Of a DNA stretch of 64,000 nucleotides, positions 41,952 to 49,821 are shown piece after piece; position 1 is the first letter of the stretch, and every line of letters starts with the position of its first letter. The DNA lies in the NCBI GenBank assembly GCA_964578345.1, contig CAZOCP010000003.1, positions 1 to 64,000 of the forward strand, in the 5' to 3' direction. Under the pieces are notes generated by a model. That model had not been told where the DNA came from and did no database searches. It saw only the letters and a list, made by a program, of their open reading frames with translations. The stretch comes from VGKP01 sp964578345 (GTDB taxonomy: Archaea > Nanobdellota > Nanobdellia > Pacearchaeales > GW2011-AR1). The translations under genes were made by a program, and so were the position numbers.

Positions 41952-42563
41952 ATGAACAAAGGAATCTATTTTCTAAATATCTTTAAAAAAGCAGAAAAGA
42001 CATATGAAAAAAATACGAAAAGACTTGCAGGAGAAGGCTGGGCAGAGCATTGGCAGACGCTTATAGCAACAATTATGTCCGCACAAAGTAGAGATGAAAC
42101 AACAATTCCAGTCGCAGAAAAATTATTTGCAGAGTATAATAAATTAGAAATTTTGTCTAATGCTGAATATAAAAAAATTTTGAAAATATTTAAAAGTTTA
42201 AATTATAATAAAACAAAAGCTAAGAATGTTATATCTGCAGCAAAATTCTTGATTAAACACTATAACGGTAAGGTTCCAGACTCCATGGAAGAATTAATTA
42301 AAATTCCCGGCGTCGGAAGAAAAACAGCAAATCTCGTGCTGAGCGAATGCCACTCAAAAGACAGCATCACAGTAGACACTCACGTCCATAGAATTAGCAA
42401 TGTATTAAACATAGTAAAAACAAAAACTCCTGAAAAAACCGAATTAGAGCTCCAGAAAATCGTCCCTAAAAGATACTGGTCTCGTATAAACAGAATCTTC
42501 GTCTTATGGGGCAAGGACGCCCCAGGTAAAAATAAAAAAAGGCTTTTGGAAAAGATCAGTTGA
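41952..42563 (+). CDS. nth: Endonuclease III without Fe-S cluster motif
   Basis: 203 residues of the HhH-GPD DNA glycosylase family. The helix-hairpin-helix with the catalytic Lys is IPGVGRKTANLVL, and the catalytic Asp is in TVDTHVHRIS. LIATIMSAQSRDE matches the E. coli Nth LLSAQATD position. The usual C-terminal four-Cys cluster loop is absent: the end is WGKDAPGKNKKRLLEKIS. It removes oxidised pyrimidines and cleaves abasic sites. It starts 20 bases after tRNA-Lys. Confidence 0.9.
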   Translation: MNKGIYFLNIFKKAEKTYEKNTKRLAGEGWAEHWQTLIATIMSAQSRDETTIPVAEKLFAEYNKLEILSNAEYKKILKIFKSLNYNKTKAKNVISAAKFLIKHYNGKVPDSMEELIKIPGVGRKTANLVLSECHSKDSITVDTHVHRISNVLNIVKTKTPEKTELELQKIVPKRYWSRINRIFVLWGKDAPGKNKKRLLEKIS

Positions 42564-42659
42564 AAAACAAACATCACCTATTCTAGCTTATACAAAAACA
42601 TGAGCTATAGAATAAACGTCTGGAATTTTGGAATTATTGCTGTGTAAACGAGTTAAAAA

Positions 42660-42732
42660 AGCATATCAAAAAGTCCTTGCGTTTACCACATCTTAAAAGG
42701 TGTGGTTTTCGTCAAGCATCTTGACATAATAA
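42660..42732. repeat. Hairpin element
   Basis: CCACATC-TTAAAA-GGTGTGG (about 42690-42708), with the same TTAAAA loop as the CCTCGGC modules. TCAAG...CTTGACATAA follows, the usual right-hand end of the larger elements. It lies in the 243-base gap between nth and the PhoU-like gene. Confidence 0.6.
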
Positions 42733-42806
42733 AGCAGTTTTTATACAACAAACCAATATGAATATTGAAGAGATATGACTACATGAAAAAAAGCAATAGA
42801 TTATTT

Positions 42807-43763
42807 CTAGTCTTTAAAATAATCATAGTTTAAGAAATACAATGTTTCTACCAACTCATTAAGTTCAACAAGAATAGAGTAGGTACTGTAAGAAATAATG
42901 CCCCTAACTTCGTGCTTCTTAATTTTTTCTTCATTATCTTTTCTTAAACTATCCAGCTCATTTGTTAAAGACACAAACTTCTTTATATCAAATTTTCTAT
43001 AAACGGAAATAAGCTCTTTTGTCAGATTTACAGATTTTTCTAGAGATTTGAGAGTGTATTTATCAATTCTTTCTTTGTTCTTGGTAAAGTGAAGAGAAAT
43101 CTCGAAAAACTTGTCTCCTAAAGATTCAAGTTTAAGAATCAAGTCATAATAAACCATAGTTTTCTTATCCGATTCAAAGCTAAATGAGGAAAGAATTCTA
43201 GTGCAGAAATCTGTTGTTTGAGTTATCAGCCTTTCTGTCAAAAGTGCTTCATCAAAGGAATCTTTATTTTGTGATAAGGATTCATAGACTTGTTCTGCTT
43301 GATGAATCAGATGCAAGCAAAGTTTGTTTAAGACATTTGTAAACTCACCTGGATTGACTTTTGCGCTTTCCACTGAAAGAGCATAATTTTTTCCATCGTG
43401 CTTTCCTATTTCCCAAAATTGCATTCCTGTGAGGTGGTCAAATGTGTTTTTTATCATATCAATTTCTTTTACTAATCTTCCTCGCCTTTCAACCGTCTTA
43501 TTTGGAGTGTAATAAGCTTTTATCTTCTTATAACCCATCTTATAAAGAATACCAATAACTTTAGTAGAAACAGGATGAAGAGAAGAAACATCAAGGCTTG
43601 CAGATTCTTCTTCAATTGTGTGCTTAGTAGAAATTCTGAGTGCATTCCCTTTTTGTTCAACATCTAATTCTTGGCCTTTTTCTAATCTGAATTTTTTTAC
43701 CCAATCCATTGGGAGGGATATTGCCAATGTTACAGGTCCTGCCTGAAGTATCTTTCTATTCAT
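42807..43763 (-). CDS. AbrB-PhoU fusion regulator
   Basis: 318 residues. The N-terminal SpoVT/AbrB hairpin is MNRKILQAGPVTLAISLPMDWVKKF, with GQELDVEQKGNALRIS. A long helical region (about 100-315) carries two PhoU-like three-helix bundles (LNKLCLHLIHQAEQVYESL, YDLILKLESLGDKFFEISLHF). Such archaeal proteins are linked to phosphate sensing and regulation. No pst genes are in the window. It is divergent from 43858 with a shared AT-rich promoter (TTTAAATATA near 43820). Confidence 0.85.
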   Translation of the reverse strand: MNRKILQAGPVTLAISLPMDWVKKFRLEKGQELDVEQKGNALRISTKHTIEEESASLDVSSLHPVSTKVIGILYKMGYKKIKAYYTPNKTVERRGRLVKEIDMIKNTFDHLTGMQFWEIGKHDGKNYALSVESAKVNPGEFTNVLNKLCLHLIHQAEQVYESLSQNKDSFDEALLTERLITQTTDFCTRILSSFSFESDKKTMVYYDLILKLESLGDKFFEISLHFTKNKERIDKYTLKSLEKSVNLTKELISVYRKFDIKKFVSLTNELDSLRKDNEEKIKKHEVRGIISYSTYSILVELNELVETLYFLNYDYFKD

Positions 43764-43857
43764 TTTTAAGAGAGCATAGATATGTACTTGAATTTATAAT
43801 TATTAATACTTATTATACTTTAAATATATTTATATTGCCAAGAGTAATACTAAATCC

Positions 43858-44292
43858 ATGAATAATGAACAAACAACTGACCTACCTAGCCCTCAAAGAA
43901 AAGATTTGTATGATGAGCTAAAGCAAATTAAAGTATATTATGATAAAGGCGAAGACGACCCTCAGCTAGATATCCGTTATAGAAACGGACCACTAGAAAT
44001 TGAAGCTGAAAAAGTATTTAGTGCAGAACAATTGGTTTATGTTTCGCGCAAACTAATACCTTTAGATAAGCCTATAAAATTTTATGTAAGGAGAATTAGT
44101 TTTGGAAGTTGTGCTAGTCTTGAGATTTCTTTATTGCTAGAGAGAAGAGGCAGAAGAATATTTCGAGAGCTTTATTTTAGTAAGGGAGGATTCGATCCTA
44201 AAACAGTTAAGTTCCACTGGAAGATTGAACCAAATCTAAAACTGACTTTGGATGAGTGGTATGAAAACTGGCTGCATGATACTTGGAGATAA
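43858..44292 (+). CDS. Hypothetical protein, first gene of HD-domain operon
   Basis: 144 residues, soluble. The middle reads GPLEIEAEKVFSAEQLVYVSRKLIPLDKPIKFYVRRISFGSCASLEISLLLERRGRR. This loosely resembles the protein at 45555 (HIEAKKVFTSEAFRLLKPFL), so the two may be divergent paralogues flanking the HD gene. No known family. The next small gene starts inside its last codons. Confidence 0.65.
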   Translation: MNNEQTTDLPSPQRKDLYDELKQIKVYYDKGEDDPQLDIRYRNGPLEIEAEKVFSAEQLVYVSRKLIPLDKPIKFYVRRISFGSCASLEISLLLERRGRRIFRELYFSKGGFDPKTVKFHWKIEPNLKLTLDEWYENWLHDTWR

Positions 44293-44491
44293 AAAAGTTA
44301 AAAATGAACAACCAACCCTAAAGGGCGAGGTATCAATTAAAGAAAAAATGTTATCACAAACAAACCCGGAATTGAGAAAGAACCAGACAGAGATTGCTAT
44401 TAATAATTCTTTTACCACTCAAAGATTAAATATTGGAGATGGCAATTCCTCTCTCTGCTTCAAAGCAGAGGTATCCTTGCCATACATGTAA
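44276..44491 (+). CDS. Small hypothetical protein bridging the operon
   Basis: 71 residues from ATG 44276, overlapping the upstream gene by 17 bases. Its TAA shares one base with the ATG of the HD gene (TAATG). This tight packing supports translation, but composition gives no function (KNEQPTLKGEVSIKEKML). A hairpin CTCTGC-TTCAAA-GCAGAG lies near its end, so the stretch could also be a structured leader. Confidence 0.45.
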   Translation: MILGDKKVKNEQPTLKGEVSIKEKMLSQTNPELRKNQTEIAINNSFTTQRLNIGDGNSSLCFKAEVSLPYM

Positions 44492-45558
44492 TGAAAAAAA
44501 CAAAAATATCTGTTGGAGGAAATAGAATAGATGTTGACCAAGGATTTTTAGATGGTTTAGAGTATATGGGAACTCTAACAGATTTATACCGCCCAGATAT
44601 AAATGAGCATATTCCAAAAGATCTTCAAAAGCCTTTGTATTTTCTTTTTGATCGTGCAAAAGCTAGAATGAAATTAGCAGGGAGAGACAGAGACTTGCCA
44701 GAAAGATTAAAAACAATAAAAGGTTTGGAAGACTTTGTTGATTTTGTTTCTGATACAGATGAAAAACATACCATAGCAGTTGTTGATTATGCTTCAAAGA
44801 TTACGACTGGAGAATTGAACAAAATTGACCCAGATGCTCCTCCTGATTTTTCTCTTAGAATGCCTTTTTCAGGACTTGGTGGTTATCTAGATTATGATAG
44901 AAAAAAGCTTCTTAGTGCTGCTATATGTCACGATTGCGCCTATCCAATTACAGCAGGAACTCAATTTAGAGATAAAGAAATCCGCAAGTTGCATCAGCAA
45001 GAGGCTGCAGAAGAATTCAAGAAATTGGCAGAAGCAATAAACAAAAGATTTGATTTTCTTGGAAGAAGAGTATATCGCTCTGATCTAATATTTAAGAATA
45101 AACTTCCACCTTTTTATTCGCAAGATGAGACAGATGGAACAGTCTATATAATTTCTCTCCATGATAGCCCCCCTTTCAGCCCTTTAGATAAACATATAGA
45201 ACTCCTTTTAAGCCACAGAGAAGCAGATAGATTGTGGATGTTGGACAGAGCAGGCTTTGCCCTGGATATATTAAGAAAATTAATTAAAAGTAATGAAGGA
45301 GAGTACTGTCCTTTAGAAATGCTTGCTCATAATGTCGCAAGGCATATTGAAGAAGCAAGAGCATATTCAGAAGAAAACAGAAAAGTGATAAGATTTAGAT
45401 ATTATGAAAATTACCCAACTCTTTATGCGACTAATAAAGGATTTGAAATATTTAAAGAATTAATAGAAAAAAGAATGCAAGAGTATAACCTTTCTAGAGA
45501 TGATTTTTTTAAAAAATTGCAAAAGAGACTTGAAAGGGGAGAGGGAAAAATAAAATGA
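44491..45558 (+). CDS. HD-domain phosphohydrolase-like protein
   Basis: 355 residues. The HD-fold pieces are KHTIAVVDYASKI (first His), SAAICHDCAYPI (His-Asp pair), QEAAEEFKKLAEA and LLSHREADRLWMLDRAGFALDI (late Asp). These enzymes hydrolyse phosphomonoesters or nucleotides. The N-terminal 90 residues and the C-terminal 90 do not match a family I know. It lies between two possibly related small proteins in one tightly packed operon, which suggests a dedicated multi-component system. Confidence 0.75.
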   Translation: MKKTKISVGGNRIDVDQGFLDGLEYMGTLTDLYRPDINEHIPKDLQKPLYFLFDRAKARMKLAGRDRDLPERLKTIKGLEDFVDFVSDTDEKHTIAVVDYASKITTGELNKIDPDAPPDFSLRMPFSGLGGYLDYDRKKLLSAAICHDCAYPITAGTQFRDKEIRKLHQQEAAEEFKKLAEAINKRFDFLGRRVYRSDLIFKNKLPPFYSQDETDGTVYIISLHDSPPFSPLDKHIELLLSHREADRLWMLDRAGFALDILRKLIKSNEGEYCPLEMLAHNVARHIEEARAYSEENRKVIRFRYYENYPTLYATNKGFEIFKELIEKRMQEYNLSRDDFFKKLQKRLERGEGKIK

Positions 45559-45914
45559 ATGAAAAACAAAATCTTGATAAGTTAATTCAGGTATATCTTT
45601 TGATGGATAACAGCGACTCTTCGGGTATTAATCTCAATCAAGGTTTTAAAGCAAGCGCAGAACAAGCAGGACATATAGAGGCAAAAAAAGTTTTTACTTC
45701 AGAAGCATTCAGACTTTTAAAGCCTTTTCTTAATAAAGGATCTGGTATTACAGCGAATAGAAATATAATAGATTACAGGTTAGTGTTAGTATATAAACCC
45801 TCTGTTGAGGAGTATATGGAAGAAATTAGTTCACATGTTTATTATAAAGAACAAGAGAAGAAATGGAGAAAAAGTTGGTATAGAGATTCTCAATTTCATG
45901 AAGGTGTTCCATAG
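45555..45914 (+). CDS. Hypothetical protein, last gene of HD-domain operon, 3' end altered
   Basis: 119 residues, starting in an ATGA overlap with the HD gene. HIEAKKVFTSEAFRLLKPFL resembles the protein at 43858. The C-terminus (KKWRKSWYRDSQFHEGVP) abuts a transposase fragment read in another frame, and the protein is about 25 residues shorter than its possible paralogue. An insertion event may have replaced its end. Confidence 0.6.
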   Translation: MNEKQNLDKLIQVYLLMDNSDSSGINLNQGFKASAEQAGHIEAKKVFTSEAFRLLKPFLNKGSGITANRNIIDYRLVLVYKPSVEEYMEEISSHVYYKEQEKKWRKSWYRDSQFHEGVP

Positions 45915-46041
45915 AAAAGCATTCAAAACAAAAGAAGAATTTTTAGTTTGGTACAATGAAGTTCGCCCACATAGAAGTTTAAATTTTGAAATGCTTGAGA
46001 CTCCAAAGCAAGCATTTATAAGAAAAAGGAGAAAAGAATAA
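45915..46041 (+). mobile_element. Transposase/integrase C-terminal remnant
   Basis: The frame ending at 46041 reads FKTKEEFLVWYNEVRPHRSLNF followed by a TPKQAF segment, the typical end of the rve-type integrase core of IS3/IS481-like transposases. Only about 40 residues remain; no catalytic D-D-E part or terminal inverted repeat is seen nearby. A truncated insertion sequence is the likely origin. Confidence 0.7.
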
Positions 46042-46143
46042 ATATGGCAAAGAGGATTAATTTATCGATAGGAAATATTAATCGGATAGCACAACAGCTC
46101 GCAAAAACATCATATTTTTATACCCTTGTCTCTATACAAAAGC

Positions 46144-46311
46144 ATGGCAGAAAATAAAATATCTCTTCCAGGTGCATTTGGGGGCTTAATGCGTTATGAT
46201 GAAGCATATGAAAGCAGATTTATGATTAATCCATCAACTGTAGTCGGATTTGTTATAGTAATCATATTATTTATCATAATGCTCAATTTATTCAGGCCTA
46301 TTTCAGGATAA
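46144..46311 (+). CDS. Preprotein translocase subunit Sec61-beta
   Basis: 55 residues from ATG 46144. The archaeal Sec61-beta pattern is clear: MAENKISLPGAFGGLMRYDEAYESRF, then the single helix VVGFVIVIILFIIMLNLF. An earlier in-frame ATG at 46126 would add six residues, but a TATA-like ATTTTTATACC just upstream favours 46144. It is the accessory subunit of the SecYE channel. Confidence 0.9.
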   Translation: MAENKISLPGAFGGLMRYDEAYESRFMINPSTVVGFVIVIILFIIMLNLFRPISG

Positions 46312-46319
46312 ACTTCTTT

Positions 46320-47306
46320 ATGGATAAAGAAAAAATTGCGAGAAAAAATCTACTTAGGAATAATAAACTAATAAAAGGAACTGCAATAAAAGGATATGAT
46401 TTTAATAAGGGAGTTGATTATAAAAAAATTATAGAAAGTCTGAAAACAACAGGATTTCAGGCGGCTCATTTTTCTCAGGCAATCCAAATTGTTAACGAAA
46501 TGATCAAAGAGAAAGCATTCATCTTTTTAGGATATACCTCGAATATGGTCTCTTCTGGATTAAGAGATATCTTTAGATATATTATCGAACATGAAAAAGT
46601 TAATGTTGTCGTTACAACAGCCGGAGGAATTGAAGAAGACATAATTAAATGTTTAGGAAAATTTGTAATTGGAGATTTTAAAGCTTCTGGAAAAGAATTG
46701 AGAAAAAAAGGCATTAATAGAATAGGAAATATTTTTGCGCCGAATTCTCTTTATGTAAAATTCGAGCAGTTTGTACAGCCGTTACTAAAGGATTTATATG
46801 AAGAGCAAAAAAAAACAGGAGTATTCATCAGCTCATCAGACATAATCTGGAAACTAGGAGAAAAAATAAACAATCCAGAAAGTATATGCTACTGGGCATG
46901 GAAAAATAAAATCCCTATTTATTGCCCATGCATAACAGACGGAGCACTTGGAGATAATATCTATTTCTTCAGCTTCAAACATCAAGATTTTATAATAGAT
47001 ATTGTTAAAGACACCAAACAATTAAACGATTCGACAATTGGCCTGAAAAAATCTGGAATAATAATACTTGGAGCCGGTCTTGTCAAACATACTATACTAA
47101 ATGCAAATATGCTCAGAAACGGTGCAGACTACGCAGTTTATATAAACACCGCGCAGGAATATGACGGCTCGGATGCTGGAGCGTCTCCAGACGAAGCAAT
47201 CTCCTGGGGGAAAATTCTACCTAAAGCAAAATCAGTAAAAGTCTTTGGAGATGCCACTATTCTTTTTCCTTTTCTTGTTGCAGAGAGTTTTGCTAAAAAT
47301 AATTGA
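46320..47306 (+). CDS. dys: Deoxyhypusine synthase
   Basis: 328 residues. Conserved segments are FLGYTSNMVSSGLRDI, VTTAGGIEEDIIK, SICYWAWKNKIPIYCPCITDGALGDNIYF and the active-site Lys in DEAISWGKI. It transfers an aminobutyl group from spermidine to a lysine of aIF5A. The gene starts nine bases after Sec61-beta. A GGIEEDIIK loop and the full length indicate a functional enzyme. Confidence 0.95.
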   Translation: MDKEKIARKNLLRNNKLIKGTAIKGYDFNKGVDYKKIIESLKTTGFQAAHFSQAIQIVNEMIKEKAFIFLGYTSNMVSSGLRDIFRYIIEHEKVNVVVTTAGGIEEDIIKCLGKFVIGDFKASGKELRKKGINRIGNIFAPNSLYVKFEQFVQPLLKDLYEEQKKTGVFISSSDIIWKLGEKINNPESICYWAWKNKIPIYCPCITDGALGDNIYFFSFKHQDFIIDIVKDTKQLNDSTIGLKKSGIIILGAGLVKHTILNANMLRNGADYAVYINTAQEYDGSDAGASPDEAISWGKILPKAKSVKVFGDATILFPFLVAESFAKNN

Positions 47307-47439
47307 CAGCACACTTTAGCGTGAGCTGTAAAGTTAGCGTCAGGTATTAGACCTGTTCTTTCCACCATTTGTTTTAATTATAAAGCAGATACAGAACCGA
47401 TAAATATATAAATAAAATAAAAATAAATAAAATAATAAA

Positions 47440-48444
47440 ATGACCTCAAAAGTAGCTGAAGGAAAAGCAGAAGAAGTTAATTGGGATGCTCAATATCAGC
47501 AAAATCCTGAATTTATGAGATTTATGATTCCGTATATGTTGGACTATGCTGAAGAATCTATCAAAAAAGTTACTTTTGAAGAAAGAGATTTAAGGGCAGT
47601 AATTGGTTTATCTGGAGGACTAGATTCGTGCGTTTCTGCTTGGTTAGTTGCCAATGCAATGTCCAGAGGAATAAAAAGAGGGAGTTCAGATAAAAGTAGA
47701 TTAGTTTTAATGACTTTTAATGGAATGAGCCAAGAAGATTTGGAATATGGGAGAAGATTTGGAAAAGATTTGGAAAGAAATTTTAGAGAAATTGAAGTAA
47801 TATATGTTGAGAGGGATATAAGACCTTTAATGCATGCTGTTCACGAGTTTACTGATGATGTGGTACATGTCACAGGAGGAAATAAAATTTATCCAGGAGA
47901 ATTATCTACTAGATTAATAGATTTAGCAACGTTAGAATACGCAGATAAAACCGGTCATTGTGGAATAGACTCCACGAATGGAAGCGAGATAGTTTTAGGA
48001 GAGATTGTACTTGGTGCAGGGCTAGAATATTCTCCCATAAGCGATTTGTATAAAAGTCAAGTCTTTGATTTAGGAGAATTATTAGAAACACCCCAATATG
48101 TTTTGGATAGAAATCCTATAAACTCAACTTTTGGGACAGATAAAATTAGAAGTTATTTTGGAGAAATTCCTGAAGGATTTAATGCAAGAGATGTTTATGC
48201 AGTTTTGGACCCTCTCTTATTCTATATATTAGATAAAAAAATGAAGCCAAGAGGAATAGCACGAAAGTTAGGGCATCCTCAAGAATTTGTCGAGAGAGTT
48301 TATCAAAGAGTCAGAAATCAAGACCATCGGCGAAAACATCCTTATTTTGCCTTGAATGATAGAAGAGTGAGTTTAGCAAGAACGATTAGTGATAAATCTA
48401 ATGAAGATTTTAAGCAATATCTTGAAGGTTGTTTTATTAAGTAA
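47440..48444 (+). CDS. nadE: NH3-dependent NAD+ synthetase
   Basis: 334 residues. The N-type ATP pyrophosphatase P-loop is IGLSGGLDSCVSAWL (about 55). The NAD-synthetase segment DSTNGSEIVLGEIVLGAGLEYSPISDLYKSQVFDL is near 180-215. No glutaminase domain, so ammonia is the nitrogen source. It is longer than the minimal 250-residue enzyme, with additional N- and C-terminal parts. A TATA-like AATATATAAATA lies at about 47402. The 133 bases before it carry a short ACAGC/GCTGT hairpin with an ACTTTAG core. Confidence 0.88.
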   Translation: MTSKVAEGKAEEVNWDAQYQQNPEFMRFMIPYMLDYAEESIKKVTFEERDLRAVIGLSGGLDSCVSAWLVANAMSRGIKRGSSDKSRLVLMTFNGMSQEDLEYGRRFGKDLERNFREIEVIYVERDIRPLMHAVHEFTDDVVHVTGGNKIYPGELSTRLIDLATLEYADKTGHCGIDSTNGSEIVLGEIVLGAGLEYSPISDLYKSQVFDLGELLETPQYVLDRNPINSTFGTDKIRSYFGEIPEGFNARDVYAVLDPLLFYILDKKMKPRGIARKLGHPQEFVERVYQRVRNQDHRRKHPYFALNDRRVSLARTISDKSNEDFKQYLEGCFIK

Positions 48445-48487
48445 GTAATGCGATACACTTTTAAACAATAGCTCATTAATTAGTGTT

Positions 48488-49027
48488 ATGGGTATAAAAA
48501 TTGAGAAACAAAGAAGTTGTGAGAGTTGTTTATCCGTTTGTTTAATGAGCCTCTTAGATTCTCAAAAAGGAATAATATTAGATGAAAAAGAAGAGTTTAA
48601 TATACTTTTTGAGGGATTAAAATTTACACGCTTAGATTTTTCAACAGGTCATTTAGTGTATTTAGCTAAAAAACTTCCGGAATTAACTTTTGAACAATAT
48701 ATAGATTTTGATGTTTTTTATGAAATCCTAAAAAAACTAGATATTCCTAAGAATCTTAAATTGTGTTCTAAAAAAATAAATTTGAAATTCTTAAAAGAGA
48801 TGACTAAAGAAAACCCCGCAATTATTTATATAGATATGTTTACCTTAGAGGGAATATATCATTATTCTCATTTTGTAATTTTAAAAGAAATTAATGATGA
48901 AAAGGCCACCATCTTTGATCCTTGGTCGGGAGAGAAAATTGAAATGAAAACGAAAATTTTAATGAAATCAGTTAGCTATGTTAGAAATATGTTGAAGATT
49001 AGCCCTAAGTTGATAAGGATAAAATAA
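48488..49027 (+). CDS. Peptidase C39-like protein
   Basis: 179 residues. The C39-like papain-fold pattern has Cys in SCESCLSVCLMSLL (about 11-20), His in YHYSHFVILKEI (about 130) and Asp in ATIFDPWSGEK. No signal peptide or transporter domain, so this is a stand-alone cytoplasmic C39-like cysteine protease or a non-catalytic relative. It lies 43 bases downstream of nadE on the same strand. Substrate unknown. Confidence 0.7.
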   Translation: MGIKIEKQRSCESCLSVCLMSLLDSQKGIILDEKEEFNILFEGLKFTRLDFSTGHLVYLAKKLPELTFEQYIDFDVFYEILKKLDIPKNLKLCSKKINLKFLKEMTKENPAIIYIDMFTLEGIYHYSHFVILKEINDEKATIFDPWSGEKIEMKTKILMKSVSYVRNMLKISPKLIRIK

Positions 49028-49048
49028 TAAGATTTTAGCTTTAAATAT

Positions 49049-49474
49049 CTATAAGTTTTTAGCCGATAATTTGATTAAATCCAACCACTGATTATCTCCC
49101 AATTCTAAATTAACTCCTGCTCTTTCAGAAGGAACTTCATCAGTAGTTGAGTGATTTTCTATAAATTTATGAACTTTTAAGGTATATCTTCTTACTCAGT
49201 CTAAAACAGAAACATGACTTACTTTGTGACTAAGATATCTTTTTAGTTGGTTTCTCATTTTCCTACTTGATAAATTAGAAACATACATATCAATAGACAT
49301 TGTAATAATCTCTGGTTTGTTTCTCATTCTATAAAATCCATCATCATTTGTAAAATATTTATGACAATCCTTACAATAATATTTTTGTATCTTTCCCTTA
49401 TTGCTAGTTTTTCTATTCCCTTCTCTTCGGAAATTTTGACTTTTACAATGCTTACATCTAATCTCAATTTTCAT
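49049..49474 (-). pseudogene. Truncated DDE transposase with in-frame TGA
   Basis: The start encodes a zinc-ribbon/HTH transposase N-terminus: CKHCKSQNFRREGNRKTSNK, YYCKDCHKYFT, IDMYVSNLSSRKMRNQL, HKVSHVSVLD. At 49196-49198 a TGA stands where relatives have Trp. The frame then continues VRRYTLKVHKFIENH... for 48 codons to TAG (49049-49051). The catalytic domain is missing. The element is dead by both a nonsense change and truncation. Confidence 0.75.
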
Positions 49475-49484
49475 ACATATATTA

Positions 49485-49541
49485 GGTACCTATTCTCTAT
49501 ATATCTTTCGGTACCTAATTAACTACTTTATAGTTGGTACC
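49485..49541. promoter_or_regulatory. Three GGTACC operator-like repeats
   Basis: GGTACCTA occurs at 49485, 49510 and 49536, 25-26 bases apart. The first is embedded in the perfect palindrome TAGGTACCTA. They lie between the dead transposase and the small AbrB gene, directly before its TATA-like TTTAAATATAA, so they are good candidates for autoregulation sites. Confidence 0.65.
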
Positions 49542-49577
49542 TAAAAGTTTAAATATAAGTCAATTCTACTTTAGTTT

Positions 49578-49739
49578 ATGAAACTGCAAAAACAACTTTC
49601 TAGAAAGGTTGGAAGTGTAGAATATGCTAAATGGGTTTTAGTTATACCTTCAAGTATAGTAGAAGAACTAAAATGGAAAGAAGGACAAGAATTAGAAGCT
49701 GAAATTAAAGAAAATAATCTAGTTGTTAAGAAAAGTTAA
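49578..49739 (+). CDS. Small AbrB/MazE-type DNA-binding protein
   Basis: 53 residues: LSRKVGSVEYAKWVLVIPSS then LKWKEGQELEAEIKENNLVVKK, the swapped-hairpin AbrB fold with the I-P-S turn and G-x-E-L pattern. There is no toxin gene behind it, so it is probably a stand-alone transcription regulator. The start is set by the ATG after a strong TATA box (TTTAAATATAAG, about 49548). Three GGTACC repeats upstream are likely its own binding sites. Confidence 0.75.
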   Translation: MKLQKQLSRKVGSVEYAKWVLVIPSSIVEELKWKEGQELEAEIKENNLVVKKS

Positions 49740-49821
49740 TTTTTTTGTTCAAAATTCCAGACGTTTACTTAACATCTCACTTTAGCGCAACTTTTAAGAA
49801 CATCTTTTTTCTTTAAAACAT

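Noticed and set aside
44276..44491. Treating this stretch purely as a structured leader instead of a gene
   Set aside because: The exact TAATG coupling to the next gene and the open frame favour coding, so it is listed as a low-confidence CDS.
16896..49474. Altered genetic code (in-frame TAG at 17049, TGA at 49196, TAA after copy C)
   Set aside because: Three different stop codons are involved, each in a decayed or mosaic gene, while all conserved genes use the standard code.
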